DNA of 51,717 bases from Rhodospirillales bacterium (lineage in GTDB: Bacteria > Pseudomonadota > Alphaproteobacteria > Acetobacterales > Acetobacteraceae): assembly GCA_025362815.1 (NCBI GenBank), contig JANYFG010000081.1:1-51717 (forward strand), given 5' to 3'. Shown here piece by piece: positions 34,653-43,460 of the stretch. Under the pieces are notes generated by a model. The model searched no databases. It worked only from the letters and a program-made list of their open reading frames with translations, and was not told the origin of the DNA. The position numbers and the translations under genes are program-made. Numbering within the stretch: the first letter of the stretch is position 1; the number at the start of each line of letters is the position of its first letter.

Positions 34653-35996
34653 TCACGGCGCCGGAGAAGCCGTGCCCATCCGCATCCGGGCTTCCTGCGA
34701 CCGTTCGGCGGCCTTCTCGTTCATGGAGCGGCGAATGAACGCGCGGCGCATCGGCTTGAGGACGAACATCGCCATCAGGGCCGCCAGTATGTTCACCGCC
34801 GACGCCATATACAGCACCGACAGCCAGCTTCCGGTGTATTCCGCCAGTTTGTTGCCGTAGGGGATCAACAGCGCCGCCGTGCCCTTGGCGGTGTAGAGCA
34901 TGCCGTAGTTGGTGGCGGCGAACGTCCGGCCGAACGTGTCGCCGCAGGTGGCGGGAAACAGCGAGTAGATCTCGCCCCAGGCGAAGAACACCAGGCCGGT
35001 CAGCAGCACGAACATCACCGGGTCGCGGGCGTATTGCGTCAGCGCGTAGATCCCTACGCCTTCCAGCGCGAAGGCGATGAACATGGTGTTTTCGCGGCCG
35101 ATCTGGTCCGAAACCCAGCCGAAGAACGGCCGCGTCACGCCGTTCAGAACGCGATCGATGGTCAACGCCAGTGTCAGCGCCGGCATCGTCATCCAAAACA
35201 TCGTCACCGGTGTTTTGGCCACGCCGAAATCGTTGGCGATCACCGAAAGCTGCGCGGTGGCGATCAGCCCCCCGGCGCCCACCATCACGAACATCGCATA
35301 CATGATCCAGAACACCGGCTGGCGCGCCATTTCGGCGGGGCCGTAGTCGCGCGTGATATCATGCAGGCGCGACGGCCGCGTGGCGTTCATCCCGCCAGGC
35401 GACAGCGGCACGACGTGGCCCGCCTCCTGGCCCGGCGGCGCGCGCAGCACCAGCGCCACCACCATCACGACAATGCCCTGGAAGATGCCGAACCACAGGA
35501 ACGTCGCCTCGTAGCCGGCGCTTGCGATCATGTCCGAAATCGGCTTCACCGTCAGGGCGGCGCCTGCGCCAAACCCCGCCGCCGTCAGCCCCGCGGCCAG
35601 ACCGCGACGATCGGGAAACCATTTCAGCGCGTTCCCCACGGTCGCCCCATAGACGAAGCCCGCGCCGATACCGCCGATCGCAGCTGAGATGTAGAGATAG
35701 TTCAGGCTGTCCGCCATGCCGTTCAGCACCCAGGACAGGCCGATCAGCAGACCCCCGGCGCACACCGTCCATCTCGGTCCGATCTTGTCGATCACGAAGC
35801 CTTCGAGCGGCAGCAGCCAGGTCTCGCAGATGACGAAGATGGTGAACGCCCACTGGATCGCAGCCCGGCCCCAGTGGAATTTCTGGTCGATCGGAAGCAC
35901 AAACAACGTCCAGCCATATTGGAGATTGGCGATCATCACCATGCAGACGATGCCAAGGATCAGTTGGCTCCAGCGGGATTGCAGTGCAGACAACAT
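34653..35996 (-). CDS. oxlT: Oxalate/formate antiporter (MFS)
   Basis: A 447-residue major facilitator with about 12 membrane segments, exchanging external oxalate for internal formate in characterised relatives. The N-terminus SRWSQLILGIVCMVMIANLQ continuing into YGWTLFVLP, the motif NALKWFPDRRGLAAGLTAAG (loop 4-5), NGVTRPFFGWVSDQIGRE (loop 8-9) and NYGMLYTAKG with a membrane lysine are characteristic of the OxlT group. The start at 35996 is supported by GGAGAGA about 9 bases upstream; a longer frame to 36095 is discarded. First gene of the three-gene oxalate operon; the divergent rnhB promoter region upstream holds a palindrome at 36112-36135. Confidence 0.9.
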   Translation of the reverse strand: MLSALQSRWSQLILGIVCMVMIANLQYGWTLFVLPIDQKFHWGRAAIQWAFTIFVICETWLLPLEGFVIDKIGPRWTVCAGGLLIGLSWVLNGMADSLNYLYISAAIGGIGAGFVYGATVGNALKWFPDRRGLAAGLTAAGFGAGAALTVKPISDMIASAGYEATFLWFGIFQGIVVMVVALVLRAPPGQEAGHVVPLSPGGMNATRPSRLHDITRDYGPAEMARQPVFWIMYAMFVMVGAGGLIATAQLSVIANDFGVAKTPVTMFWMTMPALTLALTIDRVLNGVTRPFFGWVSDQIGRENTMFIAFALEGVGIYALTQYARDPVMFVLLTGLVFFAWGEIYSLFPATCGDTFGRTFAATNYGMLYTAKGTAALLIPYGNKLAEYTGSWLSVLYMASAVNILAALMAMFVLKPMRRAFIRRSMNEKAAERSQEARMRMGTASPAP

Positions 35997-36013
35997 GTTC
36001 GCGTCTCTCCAGC

Positions 36014-36042
36014 GGGTGGGGGGCGGGGGCAGCGGCAAGGGG
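36014..36042 (+). other. G-tract cluster (possible G-quadruplex) in the oxlT leader
   Basis: Four G-runs (3, 6, 5 and 4 Gs at 36014-36016, 36018-36023, 36025-36029 and 36039-36042) lie 18-46 bases upstream of the oxlT start, on the strand that is the template for oxlT. They meet the simple four-tract criterion for a quadruplex, although the last loop is 9 bases. In GC-rich DNA such clusters can occur by chance. Confidence 0.4.
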
Positions 36043-36111
36043 CAGGTGGCATCAGGGCCATGCGAGGTAACAGGATCACCACGCACTCGCAACATATTCG
36101 ATCAAACCTTG

Positions 36112-36135
36112 GGCGATAATGAGATCGTTATCGCC
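36112..36135. promoter_or_regulatory. 24-bp palindrome, candidate operator of the oxalate operon
   Basis: GGCGATAA (36112-36119) and TTATCGCC (36128-36135) are perfect inverted arms with an 8-base spacer, in the 177-base divergent gap between oxlT and rnhB. On the minus strand a TTATCG within the left-reading arm is followed after 17 bases by TATGTT, a weak sigma70-like pair, so a protein bound here would cover the -35 region of oxlT. I do not recognise the regulator family. Confidence 0.45.
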
Positions 36136-36173
36136 AATTTCGGGCAAAAATTTGAAATGATCGACAACGTCGC

Positions 36174-36893
36174 ATGGGCGTGATAGCGCCGCCAGCCGAA
36201 CTCCGCCGGCCGGATCGCAGCCATGAGCGCGGCCGGCACGGTCTTGTGGCGGGGTTGGACGAGGTGGGGCGCGGGCCACTCGCAGGCCCGGTCGTGGCGG
36301 CCTGCGTGGTGCTTCCGAAACGCTTGCCGAACGGCCTGGCCGCTCTGCTCGACGATTCGAAACGGCTCTCGCCCGCCGCGCGTGACGCAGCCTATGCGGC
36401 CCTTCTCGTCTCCGGCGCGCGGATCGGCGTGGGCGCCGCTAACGTGGCCGAGATCCTGAAGATCAACATTCTGCACGCCAGCATGCTGGCCATGCGCCGC
36501 GCCTTCGCCAGGCTGGATCCCCCGCCGCACTTCGCGCTTGTGGACGGCAACCGCCCGCCAGGCCTGCCGTGCCCCACCCAGACGGTGGTGGGCGGCGACG
36601 GTCTCAGCCTGTCGATCGCCGCCGCCTCCATCGTGGCCAAGGTGGTGCGCGACCGCGCGATGGCCCGCCTGCATGAGCGCCACCCCGCCTATGGCTGGGC
36701 CACCAACGCCGGCTACGGCACCAGGATCCATGTGGAGGCGCTGGTCCGCCTCGGCCCCACCCACCACCACCGCACCGCTTTCGGCACCGTGCGAAGGCTG
36801 CTGGAAAACCCGCCGGCCACGCCCTGGTCATCACCGTCGATTGACGAGGTCACGATTGACGTGGCCTCAAAGGGTTCGTCACGATCATTCTGA
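36174..36893 (+). CDS. rnhB: Ribonuclease HII
   Basis: A 239-residue enzyme that cleaves RNA in RNA-DNA hybrids and removes misincorporated ribonucleotides. The N-terminal catalytic pair is Asp29-Glu30 in [15 protein letters not shown]; further conserved sites are DDSKRLS, VDGN (third Asp) and [15 protein letters not shown]. The end [16 protein letters not shown] is the usual RNase HII C-terminal motif, followed by about 30 extra residues. It precedes ccrM by 21 bases; the rnhB-ccrM order is a conserved alphaproteobacterial arrangement. The ATG at 36174 is the upstream-most; a start nearer residue 20 is possible. Confidence 0.93.
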   Translation: MGVIAPPAELRRPDRSHERGRHGLVAGLDEVGRGPLAGPVVAACVVLPKRLPNGLAALLDDSKRLSPAARDAAYAALLVSGARIGVGAANVAEILKINILHASMLAMRRAFARLDPPPHFALVDGNRPPGLPCPTQTVVGGDGLSLSIAAASIVAKVVRDRAMARLHERHPAYGWATNAGYGTRIHVEALVRLGPTHHHRTAFGTVRRLLENPPATPWSSPSIDEVTIDVASKGSSRSF

Positions 36894-36914
36894 TTTCAGG
36901 AGCGTCCGCTGCAA

Positions 36915-37991
36915 GTGGAGATCACGCGCGAATTGCCGCTTGACCAGATTCTGCTCGGCGATGCCGTGCGGATGCTGCGCATGCTGCCAAGCGCCTCGGT
37001 GCACTGCGTTTTCGCGGACCCGCCCTACAACCTGCAACTGCGCGGCGAACTCCGCCGTCCCAACGACAGCCTCGTGGATGGCGTGGACGATGACTGGGAC
37101 AAATTCACCGATTACGCCGCCTACGATGCCTTCTGCGTCGAATGGCTCACGGAATGCCGCCGCATCCTGCGCAAGGACGGCACGATGTGGGTGATCGGCA
37201 GCTACCACAACATCTTTCGTATCGGCGCCATTCTCCAGGAACTGGGCTTTTGGATTCTCAATGACGTCATCTGGCGCAAGAGCAATCCGATGCCGAACTT
37301 CCGGGGCCGCCGCTTCACCAACGCGCACGAAACCCTCATCTGGGCCGCCCGCGGGCAGGACAGCCGCTACAAATTCAACTACCAGGCCATGAAGTCGCTG
37401 AACGACGACCAGCAGATGCGCAGCGACTGGTTCATCCCGCTCTGCACCGGTCCCGAACGCCTGCGTAACGAACACGGCCTGAAGCTGCACCCTACCCAAA
37501 AGCCCGAGGCGCTGCTGCACCGCATCCTGATGTCGTGCACGCAGCCCGGCGACATCGTGCTCGACCCCTTCCTCGGCACCGGAACCTCGGCCGCCGTCGC
37601 GCGCCGCCTGTCGCGCCACTACATCGGCATCGAACGCCACCCCGCCTATGTCGAAGCCGCCCTCGGCCGTGTGCGCCGCGTCCGCCCGGTCAGCGACGAC
37701 GGCGTTTCGCATTCGCCCACCAAACGCGAGGCGGTGCGCATCCCCTTCGGCAGCTTCGTCGAATCAGGCACGCTTCCCGCCGGCACGATCCTGCACGACC
37801 GCATGCGCCGCGTGTCCGCCACCGTGGTCGCAGACGGCTCCCTCCGCGTCGGCGCCTCTCAAGGGTCGATCCACAAGATGGGTGCCGAAGTCCAGAATGC
37901 CCCCTCGTGCAATGGCTGGACATTCTGGCATTTCGAACGCGACGGCATACTGACGCCGATCGATGTGCTGCGTACGGAGCAACCGCGATAG
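36915..37991 (+). CDS. ccrM: Cell-cycle-regulated adenine DNA methyltransferase CcrM (GANTC)
   Basis: A 358-residue beta-class N6-adenine methyltransferase, the same length as Caulobacter CcrM. The catalytic motif DPPYNLQL is at residues 35-42 and precedes the SAM-binding DPFLGTGTSAAVARR, the beta-class order. The C-terminal part after about residue 270 (TLPAGTILHDRMRR, GSIHKMGAEVQN, CNGWTFWHFE) is the extension specific to CcrM. It methylates GANTC, and in alphaproteobacteria this acts as an epigenetic clock for the cell cycle. A GTG start at 36915 follows AGGAG. A GATTC site, itself a CcrM target, lies just inside the gene at 36947-36951. The gene is followed by two-hairpin element copy 2. 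Confidence 0.96.
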   Translation: MEITRELPLDQILLGDAVRMLRMLPSASVHCVFADPPYNLQLRGELRRPNDSLVDGVDDDWDKFTDYAAYDAFCVEWLTECRRILRKDGTMWVIGSYHNIFRIGAILQELGFWILNDVIWRKSNPMPNFRGRRFTNAHETLIWAARGQDSRYKFNYQAMKSLNDDQQMRSDWFIPLCTGPERLRNEHGLKLHPTQKPEALLHRILMSCTQPGDIVLDPFLGTGTSAAVARRLSRHYIGIERHPAYVEAALGRVRRVRPVSDDGVSHSPTKREAVRIPFGSFVESGTLPAGTILHDRMRRVSATVVADGSLRVGASQGSIHKMGAEVQNAPSCNGWTFWHFERDGILTPIDVLRTEQPR

Positions 37992-38009
37992 TCGTGTAAC
38001 TGATAGGCA

Positions 38010-38191
38010 TTCTTTTGTGAACAAAAGAACCAAAAAACTTCGTTCAGTTTGGCGCGTTGTACGGAAATATACGGGAAATTGGACTTCGATTACCATGATA
38101 TTTGGATTGCTTAACTCAATAGCATAAGTATGATCAATAAAACAACTAATAAATAAAAGTCTTTTTGCTTCTTTTTCTTCAGAAAAAGAAG
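38010..38191 (+). repeat. AT-rich two-hairpin repeat element, copy 2
   Basis: Starting 19 bases after the ccrM stop: hairpin B (TTCTTTTG, loop TGAA, CAAAAGAA; 38010-38029), CAAAAAACTT, a variable AT-rich core of about 120 bases, then AAGTCTTTTTG and hairpin A (CTTCTTTTTC, loop TTCA, GAAAAAGAAG; 38168-38191) followed by GTTT. The end modules match copy 1 (22498-22615, opposite strand) base for base over about 30 and 39 positions, while the cores are unrelated in length and largely in sequence. The stretch 37992-38219 holds no gene. Confidence 0.8.
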
Positions 38192-38219
38192 GTTTCTTCT
38201 GCGCCGCCTCGCGCGTGGA

Positions 38220-39482
38220 TCACGCCACGCGAATGCTGGTCACGAACGTCTTCGCCTCGGCGGTCAACGCCGCTGCCTGATCCGAAAGATGGCTGGCGGC
38301 ACCCAACACCTCACCCGCCGCCAATCCCGTGTCGTTGGCCGCCTGGCTCACCCCGCTGATGGTGGATGTCACCTCGCGCGTGCTTGTGGCGGTCTGTTGC
38401 ACGTTACGCGCAATCTCCGCCGTCGCGGCACCCTGCTCTTCGACCGCGGCGGCGATATTGGATGCGATCGCGCTAACCTCGTCGATCGTCGCACCAATCG
38501 TCTTGATCGCCTCGACAGCCTCCGAGGTGGCACCCTGCATCTGCTTGATCTGCGCCCCGATCTCCTCGGTCGCCTTCGCCGTCTGCGCGGCCAGGCTTTT
38601 CACCTCGCTCGCCACCACGGCAAATCCTTTGCCCGCATCCCCGGCACGCGCCGCCTCGATGGTGGCGTTCAGCGCCAGAAGATTGGTCTGCGAAGCGATC
38701 CCGTTGATGAGCTTCACCACATCGCCGATCTTTTGCGCGCCCTCCGCCAGGGCGCGCACGATCGTATCGGTATGCCGCGCATCCACAACCGCCTTGTCGG
38801 TGATCCTGCTCGAACTGGTGACCTGGCGACCGATCTCCTGAATGGACGCCGTCAACTCCTCCGCCGCCGCGGCCACGGTCTGCACGCCGGTGCTCGCCTC
38901 TTCGGCGGCCGCAGCCACCGTCGTCGCCTGCTGGTCCGTATGCGTGGCCGTGGCGGACATGGACTGCGCCGTCACCTGCAACGCCGCCGCACCCGAGGAC
39001 AGCGCAGCGATCAGCGTGCCCACGTTGGTTTCGAAATTTTCGGCCGTCTGATTCATTGCGGCCCGCTGTGCCGCCGTCGTCGACGCCATCAGTTCCTTGA
39101 ACTGCGTCATGTCGATGGCGGTCTTCATCACGCTCACCGTTTTGCCGCGACGATCGAAAATGGGATTGTAACTTGCCTGCAACCAAACGTTGTGCCCGTT
39201 CTTGCCGATCCGCTGGGATTCCCCAGACCGGAATTCACCACGGTTCAGATCCTGCCAAAACGTCTTGTATTCCGTTGTTTCGCGCACGTGAGGCGCGCAG
39301 AATATGCTGTGATGCTGGCCACGCACCTCATCGAGGGTGTAGCCGACGGTGGCGAGAAAATTCTTGTTGGCGGTGAGGATGGTCCCACTGGGATCGAACT
39401 CGATCGTGGCCAACGACCGATCGATCGCATTCAGTTTCGCAGCCATATCATGATGCCTCAGAGACCTGAAACGTGCGAACAT
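38220..39482 (-). CDS. Soluble PAS-domain methyl-accepting chemotaxis protein
   Basis: A 420-residue chemoreceptor without a membrane segment. A PAS domain (about residues 20-135; [36 protein letters not shown]) is followed by a long coiled-coil signalling domain. The hairpin tip that contacts CheA/CheW is [20 protein letters not shown] with [20 protein letters not shown] following. Repeated Ala/Glu/Thr heptads before and after are typical of methylation helices. The HHSIFC-type PAS in such MCPs resembles aerotaxis/FIST-linked sensors, so a haem or flavin ligand is conceivable but not shown. It lies alone; the 191 bases upstream show no convincing promoter. Confidence 0.9.
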   Translation of the reverse strand: MFARFRSLRHHDMAAKLNAIDRSLATIEFDPSGTILTANKNFLATVGYTLDEVRGQHHSIFCAPHVRETTEYKTFWQDLNRGEFRSGESQRIGKNGHNVWLQASYNPIFDRRGKTVSVMKTAIDMTQFKELMASTTAAQRAAMNQTAENFETNVGTLIAALSSGAAALQVTAQSMSATATHTDQQATTVAAAAEEASTGVQTVAAAAEELTASIQEIGRQVTSSSRITDKAVVDARHTDTIVRALAEGAQKIGDVVKLINGIASQTNLLALNATIEAARAGDAGKGFAVVASEVKSLAAQTAKATEEIGAQIKQMQGATSEAVEAIKTIGATIDEVSAIASNIAAAVEEQGAATAEIARNVQQTATSTREVTSTISGVSQAANDTGLAAGEVLGAASHLSDQAAALTAEAKTFVTSIRVA

Positions 39483-39673
39483 AACCTGATACTGTGAGAA
39501 ATACTGGTCCAGCGCGCCGCGAACGGCGCCGGCGACATCCTTTTAGCGGCGAAACGTTACTCAAGTTTTAACGCGCGCCTGGTTCACCCGCTGAATGACC
39601 ATCATCGCTTTTGGCCGGGTGCAGAGGCCGCGCGCGGCCCCCATGTGCAGGCAAACAACGCCGAGGCCGATCC

Positions 39674-40993
39674 ATGACCAAACAACTCCATCTCGGCGCC
39701 TTCATGCGCCCCGTGGGCATCCATACCGCGTGGTGGCGGGTGCCCGGCGCGCTGCCGGATGCCAACTTCAACCTCCAGCATCTCGTGCGCTTCATCCAAA
39801 AGCTCGAAGCGGCCAAGTTCGATGCCTTCTTCATGGCCGACCATCTGGCCGTGCTGAACATGCCAACGGCCGCCTTGCGCCGAAGCGCTACCGCCACCTC
39901 GTTCGAGCCGCTGACCCTGCTGTCGGCGCTCGCCATGGTCACCGAGCGCATCGGCCTGGTCGCCACCGCGTCCACCACGTTCGATGCGCCGTATCACATC
40001 GCCCGCCGCTTCGCCTCGTTGGACCATATCAGCCAAGGTCGCGCCGGCTGGAACGTCGTCACCACCTCCAATCCGGACGCCGCGTTGAACTTCGGGCTCG
40101 ACGAGCACGTGGAGCACGACGAACGCTACCGCCGCGCCCGCGAGTTCCACGCCGTGGTCACAGGCCTGTGGGACAGCTGGGCCGACGACGCGTGGGTGCG
40201 GGACCAGGACAGCGGCGTTTTTTTCGACGCCGACAAGATGCACGTGCTCAACCACAAGGGCGAACACCTCTCCGTCCGCGGCCCGCTCAACATCGCCCGG
40301 CCCGTGCAGGGCTGGCCGGTGATCGTCCAGGCCGGCGCCTCCGATGCCGGCCGGCAGCTCGCGGCCGAAACCGCCGAGGTCATTTTCGCCAGCAGCCGCA
40401 CCATCGCGGACGGCAAAGCCTTCGCCGCCGATATCCGCGAACGCATGGCCCGCATCGGGCGCGCCCCGGAATCGATCAAGGTTCTGCCCGGCGCGCTTGT
40501 GGTGACAGGCCGCACCAGCGAGGAGGCGAAGCAGAAAAAGGCCCTGCTCGACAGCCTTGTGCATCCCGACAGCGGCGTGCCCAACCTGTCCATCCGCCTG
40601 GGCGTGGATGCCTCCGGCTTCGATCTCGACGCGCCCTTGCCCGATCTGCCGCAGACCAATCAAAGCCAAAGCGGCCAGAACGCGATGGTGGCCCTGGCGC
40701 GGCGCGACAACCTCACCGTGCGCCAGCTCGCCCAGATCGCCGGCGGCTATGGCGGCCTGCAGATGGTCGGCACCCCCCACGAAATCGCCGACACCATGCA
40801 GGCCTGGCTGGACGCCGAGGCGTGCGACGGTTTCAACGTGATGTTTCCAACCGTGCCAGCCGGGCTCGATGACTTCTGCGATCTGGTGGTGCCCGAACTG
40901 CAACGCCGCGGCCTGTTCCGCACCGCCTATGAAGGCACCACGCTGCGCGACCATCTGGGCCTTCACAGGCCCGCCAACCGCTTTTTCGCCTGA
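39674..40993 (+). CDS. FMN-dependent monooxygenase, NtaA/SnaA/DszA family (luciferase-like)
   Basis: A 439-residue two-component flavin monooxygenase large subunit. Family hallmarks are LHLGAFMRPVGIHTAWWR at the N-terminus, FDAFFMADHLAV, ERIGLVATASTTFDAPYHIA, RRFASLDHISQGRAGWNVVT, NFG and GWPVIVQAGAS. Relatives oxidise nitrilotriacetate, dibenzothiophene sulfone or other N/S compounds using FMNH2 from a separate reductase; no reductase gene is visible here. The ATG at 39674 is preceded by GAGG. It lies 65 bases upstream of a peptide-type importer on the same strand, suggesting uptake and oxidation of one unknown compound. Confidence 0.88.
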   Translation: MTKQLHLGAFMRPVGIHTAWWRVPGALPDANFNLQHLVRFIQKLEAAKFDAFFMADHLAVLNMPTAALRRSATATSFEPLTLLSALAMVTERIGLVATASTTFDAPYHIARRFASLDHISQGRAGWNVVTTSNPDAALNFGLDEHVEHDERYRRAREFHAVVTGLWDSWADDAWVRDQDSGVFFDADKMHVLNHKGEHLSVRGPLNIARPVQGWPVIVQAGASDAGRQLAAETAEVIFASSRTIADGKAFAADIRERMARIGRAPESIKVLPGALVVTGRTSEEAKQKKALLDSLVHPDSGVPNLSIRLGVDASGFDLDAPLPDLPQTNQSQSGQNAMVALARRDNLTVRQLAQIAGGYGGLQMVGTPHEIADTMQAWLDAEACDGFNVMFPTVPAGLDDFCDLVVPELQRRGLFRTAYEGTTLRDHLGLHRPANRFFA

Positions 40994-41058
40994 GAACACG
41001 GATTGCGTGGCGCGCGGCGGCGCGTCACGATCCCGGGGTTCGCACCAGGAGCCCTGCC

Positions 41059-42543
41059 ATGCGCCTTATCGCCGCCGCGATTATCGCCCTGCTGATCGGA
41101 GCACTCCCCGCCCGGGCGCAACCCAAGGATACGCTCACCGTCGATCTGCCCGGCGATGTCGCGACGATGGACCCCCAGCTGCAGTGGGACACCGACAGCT
41201 ACACGGTCTATCGCAACATCTTCGACAATCTTCTGACGCGCGACGTGTCCGGCAAGATCGTGCCGCAGGTCGCCACCGCCTGGCGCTACACCAACGACAC
41301 CACCATCGTCTTCGACCTGCGCTCCGACATCCTGTTCCACGACGGCAGCAGGCTCACGCCTGACGACGTGGTGTTCAGCATCGCCCGCATCACCAACCCC
41401 GCGCTGAAAAGCCCGCAGCTTTCGCAGTTCGACCAGATCGCCTCCGCCGAGACCACCGGCCCCACGCAGGTCACGCTGCACACGAAATCGCCGTATCCCG
41501 CCCTGCTGGCGCAACTCGTCAAACTGTCCATCGTGCCGAAGGCGTATGTCGAGAAGGTGGGCGACACCGCCTTCAACCAGGCCGTGATCGGCAGCGGCCC
41601 GTATCGCCTGAAATCCTGGCAGCGCGGCGTGCAGACCAACCTCGAAGCCAACGAGGGCTACTGGCGCGGCAAGCCGTTCTTCAAGGCCGTCACGTTCCGC
41701 GCCGTGCCCGATTCCGCCACCCGCATCGCCGATCTGCGAACCGGCCGCGCCGACATCACCAGGGGCCTCACGCCCGACGACGCGGTGGCGATGAAAAACG
41801 AGAAGGCCCTGAAACTGTCGTCGATCGCCACCGAGCGCGTGGCCTATCTGTTCGTGAACGCCTTGTCGGGCCCCACCAAGGACAAGCGCGTGCGCCAGGC
41901 CATCGCCATGGCCATCGATCGCGACACGCTCATTTCCGCCTTGCAGCAAGGCTACGCCAAGCCCACCAACATCGTGCTCACACCCGCCAATTTCGGCTAC
42001 GTGGCAGACGTGAAGGGCTGGCCGTTCGACCCCGCGAAGGCCCGCGCGCTCATCAAGGAGGCCGGGGCCGAGGGGGCCACCATCAGCTTCATCACCTCGC
42101 CCGCCTACGACCGCCGCCTGAACGAGGCGGTGCAGCAGATGCTCGAGGATGTCGGCCTGAAAATGACCATCGCGGTGATGGACCAGCCCACCTATCTGCG
42201 CCGCCGCCTCGGCACGCCGGAGGACGCCGGCAGCCTCTCGCAAGGCCGCTGGTCCTGCGCCTGCCAGGATGCCGACGGCGTGATCTTCCCGCTGTTTCGC
42301 AGCGGCAGCGTGTGGTCGAAATTCACCAACCCTGAGTATGATGCGGAGGTGGATGCCGCCCGCGCCACGCTCGATGACGCCAGGCGCCTGGCCCACTACC
42401 ACCGCGCCTTTGAAATCCTGCGCGAGGAGGTGCCGGGCATCGGCCTGTTCCAGGACGAGGCGATCTACCTGATGCGGCGCGAGCTGGCCTTCACCCCCAC
42501 CGCCAACGAGGCGTTCTTCGTCTATGACATGAAGTGGGAATGA
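41059..42543 (+). CDS. Peptide/nickel-type ABC transporter substrate-binding protein (SBP family 5)
   Basis: A 494-residue periplasmic binding protein with a clean leader (MRLIAAAIIALLIGALPARA, cut before QPKD) and an AGGAG ribosome site. It opens with DTLTVDLPGDVATMDPQLQW and contains RDVSGKIVPQVATAWRYTND, HDGSRLTPDDVVFSIAR and QAIAMAIDRDTLI, the signature pattern of DppA/OppA-like proteins. Family members bind oligopeptides, nickel, opines, glutathione or small xenobiotics. First gene of the importer; overlaps the permease gene by 4 bases. Confidence 0.92.
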   Translation: MRLIAAAIIALLIGALPARAQPKDTLTVDLPGDVATMDPQLQWDTDSYTVYRNIFDNLLTRDVSGKIVPQVATAWRYTNDTTIVFDLRSDILFHDGSRLTPDDVVFSIARITNPALKSPQLSQFDQIASAETTGPTQVTLHTKSPYPALLAQLVKLSIVPKAYVEKVGDTAFNQAVIGSGPYRLKSWQRGVQTNLEANEGYWRGKPFFKAVTFRAVPDSATRIADLRTGRADITRGLTPDDAVAMKNEKALKLSSIATERVAYLFVNALSGPTKDKRVRQAIAMAIDRDTLISALQQGYAKPTNIVLTPANFGYVADVKGWPFDPAKARALIKEAGAEGATISFITSPAYDRRLNEAVQQMLEDVGLKMTIAVMDQPTYLRRRLGTPEDAGSLSQGRWSCACQDADGVIFPLFRSGSVWSKFTNPEYDAEVDAARATLDDARRLAHYHRAFEILREEVPGIGLFQDEAIYLMRRELAFTPTANEAFFVYDMKWE

Positions 42544-43460
42544 TCGGCCATATCGCGTCTCGCCTCGGCCAGGCGCTGCTGGCCAGCTTCGGCGTGCTCA
42601 CCATCGTGTTCTTTATCATGCGCCTTTCCGGCGACCCCACCTTGCTGCTGGTGCCAGAAGGCGCATCGCTTGAGCAGATCAACCAACTTCGCCACCAGCT
42701 CGGCTTCGATCGCCCGCTGCCGATCCAGTTCGCGGCGTATCTCGGCGACCTCGCGCGCCTCGATTTCGGGGAATCGCTGGTCCAGCGCGCGCCGGTGCTG
42801 GGCATCGTGGCCGAGCGCATCCCCTACACCGTGGCACTCGCCAGCGGCGCGCTGCTCGTCGCCATCGGCATCGGCATTCCCGCCGGCATCGTCATGGCGG
42901 TGGCACGCGGCACCTGGCTTGAACGCGCGCTCGCCGGCTTCGTGCTGGCGGGGCAAAGCCTGCCCACCTTCTGGTCCGGCATTCTGCTCATCCTCCTGTT
43001 CGGCGTCACCCTCGGCTGGCTGCCGACATCGGGGGCGGACGGGATCGCCTCGCTCATCATGCCCTCGCTCGCCCTGGGCGCGGTGGGCATGTCCACGTTC
43101 GCCCGCATGACCCGCATCGCCGTGCTGGACGAATTGTCGCGCGACTATGTCACCGCCGCGCGTGCCCGGGGCCTGTCGCGCGGCCAGGCGGTGGTGGGCC
43201 ATGTGCTGCGCAACGCAGCGGTTCCCGTGGTGACGATCGCCGCCCTCGAGATCGGAAATCTGCTCGCCGGCGCCGTGATCGTGGAGACGGTGTTCGCCTG
43301 GCCCGGCATCGGCCAGTTGGCCATCCAGTCGATCCAGTCACGCGACTTCCTGGTGGTGCAGACCGTGGTGCTGTTCGTATCGCTGGTCTATGTGGCCACC
43401 AACCTGCTGGCGGACCTTCTGTATGCGCTCATCGACCCGCGCATCCGGATGGGCGCATGA
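42540..43460 (+). CDS. Peptide-type ABC permease, DppB-like
   Basis: A 306-residue permease with six predicted membrane helices. The start IGHIASRLGQALLASFGVLT leads to FFIMRLSGDP, the DppB hallmark, and the EAA loop is TAARARGLSRGQAVVGHVLR. The ATG at 42540 overlaps the binding-protein stop (ATGA); a GTG at 42534 is the alternative. It pairs with the DppC-like protein to form the channel. Confidence 0.92.
   Translation: MIGHIASRLGQALLASFGVLTIVFFIMRLSGDPTLLLVPEGASLEQINQLRHQLGFDRPLPIQFAAYLGDLARLDFGESLVQRAPVLGIVAERIPYTVALASGALLVAIGIGIPAGIVMAVARGTWLERALAGFVLAGQSLPTFWSGILLILLFGVTLGWLPTSGADGIASLIMPSLALGAVGMSTFARMTRIAVLDELSRDYVTAARARGLSRGQAVVGHVLRNAAVPVVTIAALEIGNLLAGAVIVETVFAWPGIGQLAIQSIQSRDFLVVQTVVLFVSLVYVATNLLADLLYALIDPRIRMGA

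Noticed and set aside
40994-41058. GC-rich imperfect palindrome between the monooxygenase and the importer
   Set aside because: Imperfect arms of alternating GC; likely compositional, and the genes appear to be co-transcribed.
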